DNA of 64,000 bases from Hawksworthiomyces lignivorus (Eukaryota > Ascomycota > Sordariomycetes > Ophiostomatales > Ophiostomataceae). Under the pieces are notes generated by a model that searched no databases, had not been told where the DNA came from, and worked only from the letters and a program-made list of their open reading frames with translations. The stretch spans positions 1 to 64,000 of the forward strand of contig NTMA01000064.1 of assembly GCA_002917075.1 (NCBI GenBank), written 5' to 3'. This document shows positions 1 through 11,071 of the stretch, one piece after another. The position numbers were made by a program, and so were the translations under genes. The stretch's first letter is position 1; every line of letters starts with the position of its first letter.

Positions 1-447
1 TAGGCACAGTTATCTCTCCTTTTTCAATTAACAATCTGCTCACCTGAACTCAACATAATATTACTTCAGCCAATATGACAAGACGTTAAAGGGCACTCAC
101 ATGCTGGAGGCGAAACATATGTCATTCATATACCTCTTCAAAAGTGATATTCTATATAAATGATTTCTCATAGATAATTATGAAGAATCAACTTGAACTA
201 CAGTTTATGTTTCATATTCATCCACACAGCTGTATCTTAGGTCATAAAGAAGCACGATCCATGTAGTCTGTGGCTATACTGGTATTTAAATTCACTATGC
301 TTATGTAAGCCTCCTTAGTTTAAGACTTCTACACAGTGCATAGGTGCCTGAGCAATTTGATAGCTCAATGTTGTTGGTCTTACAGAACCGCAGACGACTT
401 ATATCGCTGATAACTTATACTCCAAGCCACCGTTTGTCCACAGTAGT
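1..447. other. AT-rich intergenic DNA
   Basis: No reading frame with coding character, RNA gene or recognisable repeat was seen here. The stretch ends at the 3' end of the broken tautomerase gene. Confidence 0.5.
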
Positions 448-1005
448 TTATTTTTGGAACTCGGGTCTGACCTTAATCTCTTGAACGACTTGAAGGGCAT
501 CGGGGTCGCCTTCCTCTGCCATCTGTCGAAACTTCTCAGCGTTGTCTTTCACCCATTGTTCAAATTGACCGGACTAAGAAAAGTTAGAAGCAAAATCTCA
601 TATATTTATAATTTAAGTGGATAGCCTACCAACGGAAGATGAAAGCCGGACTCTTTAGAACTATCTAGAGTGCCCATTGTAAAAACGCCTTTGAGCTGTT
701 TCTCATGGGAACCACCACCAACCGTCTGTTTCCAGAAGCTATCTAGCTTGTCGGCCATCTGCAGTTGCTCTTGCGTCCGACCGGTGCCGCTTCGAATAGT
801 AACAAAGATCCGGTTTGTCTGCCGAGGGACTCCGCCAACATACGTATCAGAAAGTAAGACTTGAGATATGCTGAACGAATCGGACGTTTACTATGAATCG
901 AGGCGCTCTGAACGTGGTCGCGTGCTAGTCCGTGATGGCATTGGCTAATGCCGACTTTTGTGTCTGGGAAAGGCTCACCTTATGTTCAAAGTGATAAATT
1001 GGCAT
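448..1005 (-). pseudogene. Broken Tautomerase_3-type (oxalocrotonate tautomerase-like) gene
   Basis: Read on the minus strand from the ATG at 1005, the frame begins MPIYHFEHKVSLSQTQKS, with the N-terminal Pro2 expected of the tautomerase superfamily. Family-like sequence continues (IVNVRF, YVGG, NRIFVTIRSGTGRTQ, FHLPLSGQFEQWV) to a TAA at 448-450. Two lesions break it: an in-frame TAG after ALANAITD (about 926-928) and a one-base frame change near 855-862, between IVNVRF and YVGG. A normal phase-0 intron (574-629, GTAGGC..TTAG) is still recognisable. The protein would be a small fungal cis-CaaD/oxalocrotonate tautomerase-like enzyme (Pfam Tautomerase_3). Splicing out the stop would also remove conserved residues, so I call it a pseudogene. 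Family assignment is from sequence pattern only. Confidence 0.72.
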
Positions 1006-1619
1006 GGTGACGTTTCGATTTTAGAATTGTAATAGCAGAAGAGGAAGTTTTGTGGAGAGAATTCACGAAGAGGGTACAGTACAGTTTTATGTCCCATCCA
1101 ATGTGGCTTTTTGGCCAGAAACTACCGTCTTTATACTGAGCCAGGCGTTGCCATAGAGGGGCCTGGCACCGGAGTTTCCTTCTCAGAATTCCAGGTAAAT
1201 GCCACAGTGTCATTTGAGTCGATCGGTAATCTTGGTTTGAGAGGGTAACTAGACAGCGTGAATTTGGGCGTCTCACTTGGTAATCAATGTCGCATACCAT
1301 TGGCAACAGAGGAGCAGCAGCACCACGGAAGCGCCAGGGATGTTAGATGGCGTATCATACATTTCTGCAAATATCTTAGTGATAAGGGATCCATTCACTC
1401 TAATATATATCTCAAGGCCTGCTATACAACAAACTCGAGACGTAGAACTTAAAAGAGAAGTCCCGACATGTCACTTCCGCATTGGCCAGTTATAGCTTAG
1501 GTACAAGGCCACTTTACATTTACTAATCCTAAGCATGTCTTTACACTTGCTTTGTTATCGAACACATCTATCACGGATTCCAACAACTGAAATATTGCAA
1601 AACATAATAAAATTGAAGA
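1006..1619. other. Intergenic DNA, no gene seen
   Basis: Only short open frames without family resemblance are present. It separates two inactivated genes, so it may contain eroded coding sequence that is no longer recognisable. Confidence 0.4.
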
Positions 1620-2120
1620 TTGTGGACGAATCTTTCGCCTCGTCACGCGTTCTTGCTACACTAGTTCAAATTCAGACCACCTTTCAGACCACCTGTACTG
1701 AGCGTAGGATCGTCTGGCAATGTGATGACAGCACAGGATGGACGAATCCCGAAGTACTCCATTATGGCCAACTAGCTATAATGTCCAGTGCAAGTGCCCT
1801 TCAGTATGGCACAGAATGCTTTGAAGGTATCAAAGTCTATCGGGGATACGATGATGACCTGGGCCTGTTCCGGGTACGGCTAAATTGTGAGAATGCTTTA
1901 ATCATCGTATCATGTCGGACTGCCGTCATTTGATGTGACTGAGCTGGAGTCAGTTCTCAAGCAATTTGCAGCACTTGAGGCGGAAACGTGGCTCCCCTTA
2001 CATCACAACAACTGTCTTATCAACCACCTCTTCATAAGCTACACACTATTGACCACAAACCCCGCCGTCAGTACCGAGGGCAACAAGGGTAGAAGCAGCG
2101 CCGAGAATAACTTTAACCGA
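1620..2120 (+). pseudogene. 5' fragment of a branched-chain amino-acid aminotransferase gene
   Basis: The frame around 1690-1890 reads STGWTNPEVLHYGQL, then ALQYGTECFEGIKVYRGYDD and LFRVRLNCE. This is the class IV PLP aminotransferase N-terminal region typical of BCATs (GW..PE..PYG, Y..ECFEG.K.YRG, LFR...N). After a frame change near 1895-1915 the next frame gives GLPSFDVTELESVLKQFAAL..TWLP, the following BCAT block, and then a degraded stretch ending NPAV. Nothing resembling the catalytic-lysine half follows before the NLR gene. It is a truncated, frameshifted remnant, and an intact parental copy presumably exists elsewhere. BCATs make or break down Leu, Ile and Val, but this copy cannot be functional. 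Confidence 0.7.
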
Positions 2121-2271
2121 AAGAAAATACACGCTCAAGGTTACATGGGCAAAACTGCGGCCTCGTTGCGCGTCCAATAACCACTCGCATTTATGCCACG
2201 ACGTGCTGCAGACTAGCTAGCACGGCACAGCAGCCAGCCGTTCCGCTTCTGTCGGTGTGAAACATGAGACA

Positions 2272-5200
2272 CTAAGGCGCAGCCAGCTTTTCCCTGCCTT
2301 GGTCTACGCGGGCCTGCAGCTCATCCGCCTCCTCCGCCCGGCCCTGCCGCCTGTAGAACAGCGCGAGGTTCCCCAGGGTAGTCAGCGTGTCCGGGTGGTT
2401 GGCGCCGAGCTTGGTGGCGAAGGCGGCGGCGGCCTCCTCGAAGAGGCTCTCGGCGGCCTCCCAGCGCTCGAGGCTCCAGTAGGTGGTGGCGAGGTCGCTG
2501 AGGCTGGTCAGGGTGTCCGGATGGTCGTTTCCGAGCTTGCGGCGGCGGGCCTCGAGCACCTGGACGTGCAGGGCCTCTGCCTCGGCGTAGCGGGCGCAGC
2601 GATAGTAGGTGGAGGCCAGGCTGTGCGAGGTGGTCAGGACATCCGGGTGGTCCGGGCTGCGGCGGAGCTTGTAGGCGGCGAGCACCTGCAGGTAGAGGCG
2701 CTCGGCCTCGTCCCAGCGGCCCTGGCTCCAGTAGGTGGTGGCGAGGTTGTTGACGCTGGTCAGCGCGTCCGGGTGGTCGGGCCCGAACTTGGCCTTGTAC
2801 GCCTCGGTCACCTGCAGGTTGAGCCGCTCCGCGTCGGCGTAGCGGCGCTGCATGCGGTACGCCATGGCCAGGTTGCCCATGGTGGTCAGGGTGTCCGGGT
2901 GGTCGGGGCCCAGCTGGGTGCGGCGGACGGCCAGCACGCGCTCGAGGAGGGCGCGGGCCTCCTCCCAGCGGCCCTGGCTCCAGTAGACGGTGGCGAGGTT
3001 GTTGGCGCTGTCGAGCGTCTTGGGGTTCTCGGCGCCGAGCTTGGCCGTGTACGCGGCCAGGACCTGCAGGTTGAGCGCCTCGGCCTCCTGCCAGTGGCCC
3101 TGCACCCAGAGCGTCTGCGCCAGGTTGACGGTGCTGGCCAGCGTGTCGGCGTCGTCGGCGCCGAGCGTCTTCTTGCGCGTCTCCACCACCTGCACCAGCA
3201 GCTCCGCCGCCTCCTCCCACCGGCCCTGCTCCCGGTACGTAGTCGCCAGGTTGTTGATGCCCGTCAGCGTCTGCGGGTGGTCGGGGCCCAGCGCGGCCCG
3301 GCACGTGTCCACCACCTGCGCCTCGAGCGCCTCGGCTTCCTGCCACTGGCCCTTGTCGCGGAGCACCTCGGCGAGCTCCGACGTCGCGTCCAGGAGGAGC
3401 TTGTCGTCCCTGGCCAGCAGCTTCTCGTACGTCTGCTTCGCCTTGACCAGCATCTGCTCCGCCGTGCTGTAGCGGCCCTGCGCGTGCGCGTACCGCCCGC
3501 CGTCGTACAGGAGGCGGGCCCACGGCTGCTGGCTGTCCTCGGCCGGCCGGTGCGCCATGGCCACCTCGACGTGGGGGAAGAGCTTCTGGCAGACGGCCCA
3601 GTTGGCGAACTCGCCGGCCGGAAAGGCCGCCTCGATGTGCGCGAGAAACTGCTGCCGGAACACGTCCTGCGTCCCGTTGGCCTCCAGCCACTGCCTGGTG
3701 GAGAGCTGCACGAGGCTGTGCATCTCGAACACGGTGCCTCTCTCGTTCTCTGTAATGAGGCTGAAATCCCGCAGCATCGTGATATCGTCCTCGAATTGGC
3801 TCTCCGCTTCGCCATCCGACTCGCCATCTCCATCGACGTCGCCGTCGGCGTCGCCGTTCTCTGCGCCAGAAGGAGGGTCACCGGGTGCTGAGGAGGCGGC
3901 GATGGCGGCGGCGGATTTCTTGCTTTTCTTGAGAAGCGACTCGGGGATGCCTTGCGAGTCGAAGAAGCTCATCAGCGACAGCAGATCGGCGGCAGACTGC
4001 CGCCGCGCGCGGATGTGGTCAAAGGAGATCTGCCAGGTGCTGAGGATCGCGTTGGACGCCCCGCCGGCCCGCCGCAGGTTGGCGGCGTTGTGGCTCAGCA
4101 GCCGCGCGCGCTGCTTCTCGCTCGCCTGGAACGCCGCCAGGTACTTGGCCACCGAGCCGCGGGCCCCGCGCGCCTGGATGTAGGCGGCCGCCTGGCTGAT
4201 GGCCAGCGGGATGTGGTCGAGCGCGCGCACCAGCTCGGCTGCGGCGGCGGCGGCTCGCTCCGCGTCCGTCTCTGGCACTGGATCCGGCGCCGCTGGCTGC
4301 GGCTCGGCGCCGCCGCCGCCCAGCTTCTTCTCCAGCAGCCGCAGCGCGTCGTCCGCCTGCATCGGCCCCACCTCGATCACCTGCCGGTAGCTGCCCGTCA
4401 GGCGCTGCGCGAGCTCGCGGTCGCGCGTCGTGACCACGAGCGTGCCGTTGGCGCTCTGCGGTAGCAGCTCGGCCAGCGGAAGCTGAAGCTGCAGCTGCAG
4501 CTGCTGCGCGTCCGGCGAGTCCGGCGCGCTCGCAGAGCCCGCGCCGTCCGGCGCAAAGAACACGTCGGCGTCGTCCGCGCTGTCCAGCACCAGCAGCCAG
4601 CGCCCGCTGCGCGGATTCGACAGCCAGCCGTACACGAGCTGCGGGATGTCGGCCTTGTGCTCATTGCGGTCCGGCAGCTGCGCGACGTCGGCGATGCGCT
4701 TGAATCCCTGCTCCACGCGCGCCCGCGTCGCCGCGTGCACCCAAAACACCCACGCCTGCGGCTCCCGCTTGGCGAAGCGGTGCGCAAAGGTAATGGCCAG
4801 CTGCGATTTGCTTTTGTGTTTCGGTTAGCATTCTCGTCTTCGCAGTCAAAAAGAGGACGTCTCCTACACAAAGCATGAGCTCGTAGCTTACCCGACGCCG
4901 CCCAAGCCTGCGAGTGCTACACGTGCGGCACCCTCTGTTGCAGAACATATCTGCTCCATTCGCTGAAGGTGGTCTCCTCTCTCGATAAAATCTGGGTCGA
5001 GGCTGAATGGGATGTCTGCAAACGGCTGCGTGACAGTGTCGACTAGTGCCGATCTCAGCAAAACAGTCTGATTATGAAACAGCTAAGCTACTGCTAGAGA
5101 GAGAGAGACAGGTAGTTGTTACCTTTGGTAGGGACGAATCCTTCAATCTCCTTACGCAGTCGACGGAATGCGTGCTCTGTCCCCTCTCCGTAGATGGGGG

Positions 5201-5876
5201 AGATGAATACGTTGAAGATGCCGAGGAGGCAATAGGCCGCATCTTCGGGGCGCGTGGTCTGGCGCTTTTCTGCCCAGCGAAAGCGCTCATCAATCTGGAA
5301 CTGCGTCAGGGGTATCGTGCCTCTCAGTGCGTCTGTAGCAATCTGCGTGATGTCGTGGATGATGTGCTCGAGTGATTTCTTGTCGCCCAGCCTCTGGCCG
5401 TCTCTGGAAAAGAATTCGACCGACTGTGGCGCGATCAGCTCTTGCAGTGTCCAGCCGCGGGTGAACCAGTGGCTTGCTCGGAGCGCAGCCTCCAACGCGC
5501 TCGAAGTCATTGTCGCATTTGGTGCCTTACTCGCAGGTGCTACGTCGGGAAGATAGACATAGCAACGTTCAGCATTGCGGTACCAGGAGAACATGGAGTT
5601 GATGGCTTCTGAGAGTTCGGCATCGCTCGCCTTGTTAATGCAGCAGGTGTCAATCCAGAAGTATCTCAAGCCATCTTGCCGCGCCTGCTCAGCACAGAAC
5701 TGAATCTTCGCATAGCCTGGCTTGTCTTTCCCCCTATTTTCGCATATGTCTGCAAAGGTGACCTCATCTGCCTCTGCGCCCCATGTGTGGGACAGAATAG
5801 CGTAGGGGGGAATGTCCTTTGGGGTTGGGCTAGTCAAAACAAAGTGGCCATCATCGGCCTGCATCAAAAGTCGCAT
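2272..5876 (-). CDS. HET-NB-ARC-TPR NLR-like protein (STAND NTPase)
   Basis: Three exons (5876-5123, 5042-4892, 4810-2272) join in frame to a 1147-aa protein. The N-terminus is a HET domain: MRLL start, YAILSHTWG, YFWIDTCCINK, CYVYLPDV, FTRGWTLQELIAP, and AAYCLLGIFNV. Exon 2 carries a linker (PFSLDPDFIERGDHL) and the start of the P-loop. The second intron falls inside the P-loop, giving GLGGVGKSQLA at about residues 297-307. A Walker B-like WLLVLDSADD lies at about 373-382, and TLVVTTRDRELAQRL follows. The C-terminus is eight 42-aa kinesin-light-chain-type TPR units (about 809-1147). Fungal proteins of this architecture act as intracellular sensors in heterokaryon incompatibility and immunity-like cell death: TPR senses, NB-ARC oligomerises, HET triggers. 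That role is inferred from the family. Introns are 80 and 81 bp. Coding GC is much higher than in the flanks. Confidence 0.85.
2275..3291 (-). repeat. Eight tandem 126-bp units encoding 42-aa TPR repeats
   Basis: Successive units share the pattern LGPDHPDTLT..NLA..Y..QGRWEEAE.L..QVL. Units begin LGPDHPQ, LGADDAD, LGAENPK, LGPDHPD, FGPDHPD, RSPDHPD, LGNDHPD and LGANHPD. The GC-rich DNA repeats are similar enough to allow unequal exchange, a known feature of fungal NLR sensor domains. Copy number may vary between strains or be miscounted in short-read assemblies. Confidence 0.85.
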
Positions 5877-6765
5877 GATTTTCTCGCCGTCTGGTATCCG
5901 GAGAAGGCATTAGACAGTATAGTAGGCATGAAAGGTCCAAAGCTGCCTATCTGGCCATATTTGAGAGGAAATTCTTTATCTGGAGAGCCTCATTGTCGAA
6001 ACGACCTGAACAGAAGGGATCTGCATCGAGAACGAAGGCTAGTGCTGAAGGGTGCGGCTGAACAATTGCAGATTGGGTCGAAGAGCCCATGGGGCAACTG
6101 TGGAGCGCGGGGTCGTACTGAGCCACGCATGGTCCAACCAGATGCACCAGATGCCAAGACTCAAGCAGCAGTATCTGTGAATTTCTTGAGCTTGACGGAT
6201 CTCACGATGCAAAGCGCTTTCTTGTGTATGACAGGTCAGCTTTCAGACATTTTTGTGCTACGCCGATGTTTTAAACAGGCGAATATCGCGCAGAACTCTA
6301 TATTTACCTGCTTAGGATATGTCGTAGTAGAAGTCGAGCATGCATCAGCTGCTTCATGAATAGTTGCACCACGTCGCTCATGGTATATAACTATCAATAT
6401 TTACGGCTGGTGTAAGAATAAAGGTATAAATAACGAATAAAATACTAACAATTAATTAAGTATTAATAATTAATTCCCTTACACTATGATTTGATCTCGA
6501 ATCAATTATTTTAATATACAAAAAAAGTGCCGCCGTGACGCAAGTTGATCAAGGCAGTCTTCGACGAGAGTTCTAGATCGAATAGCAACGATTTGTTCGA
6601 CGATTGTCTGTTCCCTGAAGGCACACAATAGGCACATTTACTATCTTAGCGGGAATTAGTATGCAACATAGGTCCCAGTCTAAAGAGGAGAGCATTTTAA
6701 TGAGAGTTGCACCGTACGGAGTAGCTGTTGACCTAATAGTTAGTGGACCTTATCGGAGCGGTGAT
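5877..6765. other. Intergenic DNA between NLR and regulator
   Basis: The left part would hold the NLR promoter. From about 6370 to 6530 it is very AT-rich. An in-frame upstream ATG at 6661 belongs to a run without fungal-protein character, so the regulator start is placed at 6910. No other gene was seen. Confidence 0.4.
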
Positions 6766-6783
6766 AGTTTTCCGCGGGAAACT
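6766..6783. promoter_or_regulatory. 18-bp near-palindrome, site 1 (regulator promoter)
   Basis: AGTTTTCCGCGGGAAACT: the arms AGTTT/AAACT and the CCGCGG core are self-complementary apart from one mismatched pair. It lies about 127 bp upstream of the Zn2Cys6 start codon. CCGCGG is two CGG triplets in opposite orientation, the type of target bound by zinc-cluster dimers. Closely similar 18-mers lie in the next two promoters, which suggests autoregulation. Confidence 0.65.
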
Positions 6784-6909
6784 AGCATTTGGCTAATTGG
6801 GGCGCCGAGACTTCTCATTCCCGGAAGCGCTGCCGATTACCAGCATCTTTTATTAATGCATCTGCCATTCCGTCTTATTAAACATCCACTCTTCTTCAAC
6901 TGGCGAATC

Positions 6910-9021
6910 ATGCAGTCTAGCAGTTCCCCGCGCCCTTACCGGTCACATTCGAGGCCGGCATGCACCGCCTGTCGCCGGCGCAAGTCCCGGTGCAAGGTCG
7001 AAGCCCATGCGACGACTTGCATCATGTGCAGCGTGCACAACACGCCATGTGAGTTCCGAAACGGCGCCGCGGCGCCGCGCTCTCCCACAACAGCGCGGCG
7101 CAGGTCCGCTGTGCCTCTGACGCCAACGCCAACCTACACCACAACAAGCTCGGCCGGCCAGCCGCCTGTTGCCGCATATCCCATTCCTCAGTACACACAA
7201 TGCCCGCCGGCCGGACAACCTGCTTCTGCTAGGCCGGATGGCGACCAGAACCAGGACGGAGAGACGCCCCTGCTTTCGTTGGATGCGCTTGATGGCGACG
7301 AAAACCCCCACATTGTTGGTCCCGTTGTCACCAATGACAATCACGTCTTGGCGGATTACCTCTCCAGCATCCACGCCGAGGCGCGGGGGATGCGCATTAC
7401 ACGGACGGCGGCCGCCTCAACACCGAGCGACCGGGGCAGCACCGATGCTGTGCTCTTCACGCATGTCCAAAAGCGCCCCTTGGGCCTGACGATCCGCCAA
7501 GATGTGTCTGCACTGAATCTGCAGACGCTTGAGAAATTTCTCGAGCCTTGGACGGATCGCCTGGTAGAAGTGTATGTTCTCTGATTCCTCTTTTTGCATC
7601 TTTGTGAGATCGATGGCAGCTAATGGTGCGCAGCTACCTATCTAAACTCAACACGTGCTTCCCGCTGGTCGACGAAGAATCGTTTCGCAACCAATATACA
7701 AACGCGCGCCACCGCGTGTCGCCAGCACTGCTGGGCAGCTTGTACGCGCACACGCTGACCTTCTGGAGACATGACAAGGAACTCATGTCGGAGCGGAGGC
7801 CGGACGGGCGCTTTGTGTGGAACCTGTCCTCCGAGGCGCTGTATGCGGAGCTCTACTCGGCCCCTGGAATGGCTATAGTCACGGCCATCCTGCTCAACAT
7901 TGGTGGGCGACCAACGACATCCATCTTTGGCAACGGCGTGCTGCTAGGCGCGGCTGTGGCCCTTTCCCACTCCTTGGGTCTCAACCGCAATCCGCTGTCG
8001 TGGGATGTCCCACAGGCGGAAAAGCACCTCCGCATGAAGATCTGGTGGTGCCTGCTTGTGCACGATCGATGGTAGGGTCTCTTGACTCTTTGTCTAGCTC
8101 GTTGTTTGAGCATCCCTCATAGTCTAACGCCTCACCAGGTCCAGCCTCGCTCACGGTACGCCGCCGCACATCCGCCGCACACACTACGACGTGCCACCGC
8201 CGACCGAGGCGTGCCTCTACAACCCGCACACAGTATCGCCCATGCGCCGCGACTGTGCCCGCATCTTCATCGCGCTCGTAAACTTGACCGAGGTCCTGGC
8301 ACCTTGCCTCGACTACGTCTTTGATCTCGAGCGCAGCGGCCAGCGCACGTCGCACAGCAGCAACAACAGCCGCCGCAGAAGCCAGCTGACGCTGAATCTG
8401 CACGCCTGGGTCGAGACGCTCCCGGACGACGTGCGCCACATCGTCGTCCGCGGCACGCATCTGGCAACGCCGGGCGCATCCAACTTGCGCCTGGCGTATT
8501 TGTCGGTCAGACTGCTGCTCGAGCGCATTGGGCTCAACGAAGACAAGGCGGCAGCGTCTAGAGACGTCGAAGAGACCGTGCGCCTTAGCAACCGCTACAT
8601 GGAGATTCGGCGGTCGGCAGAGGAGATTGTGCGGCTTGTGCAGGAGCTCGACCACCAGCAGCTGGGCGATTTCTGGCTGCCGGCGGTCTCGTTCACGTTC
8701 ACGCACACCGTGGCTTTCTTGGCGCGGTGTGCTCTAGAAGAGCACAGCTACAGCGACGGCGGCAGCCTGGCCGAGAGCCCATCCCTGCGCATGGCGAGCA
8801 AGCTGGTCGATGCGCTGCGGCAGCACGAGGCCAACAGCAACTGGGATCTGGCCAGCCTGTGCCTGTCGCAGCATAGTGACGTTATCCAGCGTCTGCTTAC
8901 GACGACGCAGCCGTATGAGGAACAGCCGATTGAAATACCGCCTCCTCTTGGCCAGCCATATGGCATATACAGCGGCCCTTTTGTAGATTCATTGTTTTCG
9001 GGAATTTGGGACACGCTTTAG
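6910..9021 (+). CDS. Zn2Cys6 transcription factor
   Basis: Three exons (6910-7571, 7634-8071, 8139-9021) give a 660-aa protein. The introns have GTATGT..CAG with CTAAT branch site, and GTAGGG..CAG with CTAAC. A binuclear zinc cluster lies near the N-terminus (Cys18, 21, 28, 37, 40, 47; CTACRRRKSRC..., spacing 2-6-8-2-6). A low-complexity Pro/Ser/Thr linker follows, then a fungal-specific transcription factor middle-homology region (YLSKLNTCFPLVDE; LGLNRNPLSWDVP; RMKIWWCLLVHDRW). ATG6910 is preferred because the cluster begins 17 residues later. It heads the dipeptidase/Dal5/DGD block, and its own promoter holds the palindrome found at those genes, so it is the obvious candidate pathway regulator. 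That role is inferred. Confidence 0.87.
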
Positions 9022-9111
9022 AGCGTATGGTCCCGGCGGCATGATTTTTTAAACTACACAATTAATAGCATATAAATTCAATAGCGATTCGATTTCTTTC
9101 CTATTCTGCTT

Positions 9112-10596
9112 TCAATTGTCTCCCTTGTCCTCATGGTAAAGACCTTCCGCTGGCGGCGCTACGCCATACCAGTCTAGACCCAGCTTGTCTTCTGGGTCGG
9201 GGTCCGGCATCTGGTAGTAGCCGTCGAACCGCCACCACTTGCGGTCTTTCCACACGTCTTCCACGGGCAGCACGCCCTCGGCCTTCATAGTGTCACGGAC
9301 AGCCTCCACGCCGCGCCACACACGCAGCAGATTTTCGCCGGCGACCTTGGCGAGCTGCTCTTCCGTGGCGCCCCGGTCGAGAATCGCCTTTAAGAGCCGC
9401 GGGTAGCACGTCACATCCTCCAGGTCCTTGATGACCGAGGCGATGCCGTCAAAGTCGGACCCGAGGCCCACGTGGTCCCAGCCGATGCGCCCGGCGATGT
9501 AGAACAGGTGGTCCAGGACCATGTCGAGCGTGGCATCGCTACGCCGCGTGGCCACGTGCTCGGGCACGAACGTGACCATGACAATGCCGCCATTGGCGGG
9601 GACGAGGTCCAGTATCTCGTCGGGGACGTTGCGTGGGCAGTCGAAGACGGCCTTGGCGTTGGAATGGGAGAACATGACTGGGGCCCGCGTCAGAGCCAGA
9701 ACCTGGCTCGCAGTGTCCTCGGTGACGTGGGATATATCGACGAGCATGCCTTATTCTGTTAGTTTTGGGGTACATCGACTTTTTCGTCCGCAGCATCATA
9801 CCTAGCCGATTCATTTCGACAACAGCCGATCTGCCAAGGCTCGATAAGCCGCCGTGAACCGGTCCGATTTTCGACGTAGAGCTGTCGGCGAAGGCATTGT
9901 TGCAGAGATGGGTGAGAGTGCACTGCAGAGAAGCGTGAGTATATGATCACTGCCTGCCCTTCCAGGTCGATCAGTACTTACATAGCGCACTCCCAGGCGG
10001 TAGAATGCACGGATAATTCCAATGCTGTTTCCGGCCATGTGAAGGCTGTGGCATGTTTAGAAACGAACTTGTCACCGTTTACACAGAACGTGAAGCAACT
10101 CACCCCTCAATGCCAATGGAGCAAGCAATCCTTCCCGATGCATAGATTTCTTTCACAGACCCAGGGCCGTTCACCAGTTGAAACACGTCCGGATATGATT
10201 CTACCAGGCGCAGAGTGAGGTCAATCTGCTCAATGGCGTCCCGCGCCATGTCAGAGTATTCGGGCGTAGAGAAGTTCTCTGCCGACCGAAGACACGGCAC
10301 GCAAACGGACCAAAACTGACCACCAACCGCGCCTAGGAGTGGGCATAGTGTCAGCCAAAGGTCACCGGCATGATCAAAGCACCGGGACGCTCACCTTCGC
10401 GCAGTCGGGGGATATCCGTCATGCCACGCTGGAAGCCCTTCTCCAGGTCAAATTTGGGGTTGTTGTGGATCTTGCCATGGAAGATGGCACGAGGCTGTTG
10501 TGGAAGGTCATTGTGCCCGTCAATGAGTGGCGTGTGCAGCAGCACGCGCTTGACGCGCTCATCTATGTTGAGGGCTTGATAAGGATGCGACGACAT
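9112..10596 (-). CDS. Membrane-dipeptidase family (peptidase M19) dipeptidase
   Basis: Five exons (10596-10395, 10332-10104, 10045-9982, 9922-9802, 9749-9112) join in frame to 417 aa, with introns of 52-62 bp. M19 enzymes are zinc dipeptidases that tolerate unusual C-terminal residues, including D-amino acids. The expected metal and active-site motifs are present in order: [10 protein letters not shown] (His28, Asp30), SIGIEGLH (bridging Glu), LVDISHVT (His), [10 protein letters not shown] (His) and GLGSDFDG (Asp). There is no clear signal peptide at the chosen start, so a cytosolic enzyme is likely. A longer in-frame start at 10680 is possible but less family-like. It is divergent from a Dal5-type carrier, with a palindromic site between them, which suggests import and cleavage of dipeptides. 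The join order and phases are all consistent. Confidence 0.9.
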
Positions 10597-10766
10597 GATT
10601 GAAAAATGGGTCAAGATGCTGAGGCTGCTAATTCTACAGGTACTGACCTCTGTTGGACTGATAGAAACGTCCTCTGTCATCCTCCTCTTATGGGCAGTCT
10701 GTGCCTGCGAGTTAGCTCACACAACAGAGCTAAATCCGGAATCCCACACCCGCAAACTATTTTACT

Positions 10767-10784
10767 AGTTTGCCGCGGAAAACT
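10767..10784. promoter_or_regulatory. 18-bp near-palindrome, site 2 (divergent dipeptidase/carrier promoter)
   Basis: AGTTTGCCGCGGAAAACT matches site 1 at 15 of 18 positions, including the CCGCGG core and both AGTTT/AAACT arms. It lies in the 475-bp region between the dipeptidase (start 10596, minus) and the carrier (start 11072, plus), so one site could serve both genes. Confidence 0.7.
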
Positions 10785-11071
10785 GGCGATCCACAATTGA
10801 TAACGAGTCTATGTATCCGTAAACCAAGGTCAGGCAAATTGTAAACCATCGCAGAAATTGGCTAGCTAGTGTGTTGGTTAATCGCCATGAATTATCAGCT
10901 ACCAAATGGCACTCGGTGCTCCCCGCTCTCGTCCATGACAGTGTTCCTATCTCAGACCCATGGAGCTGTGTATATTATGAGGTACGGTGTCCTGGTTGCC
11001 ATGCCCGGAAGAAATCCAAAGGAATATCTACAGTAAACTATTTTCAGTTCTCTTGGCACTTGTTTACCACG

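Noticed and set aside
2257..3891. 544-codon plus-strand open frame
   Set aside because: It is the mirror of the GC-rich TPR repeats on the minus strand. Its Val/Leu/Gly-rich repetitive translation has no independent support.
5676..6359. 227-codon plus-strand open frame
   Set aside because: Its first part is antisense to the HET exon and the rest has no coding resemblance.
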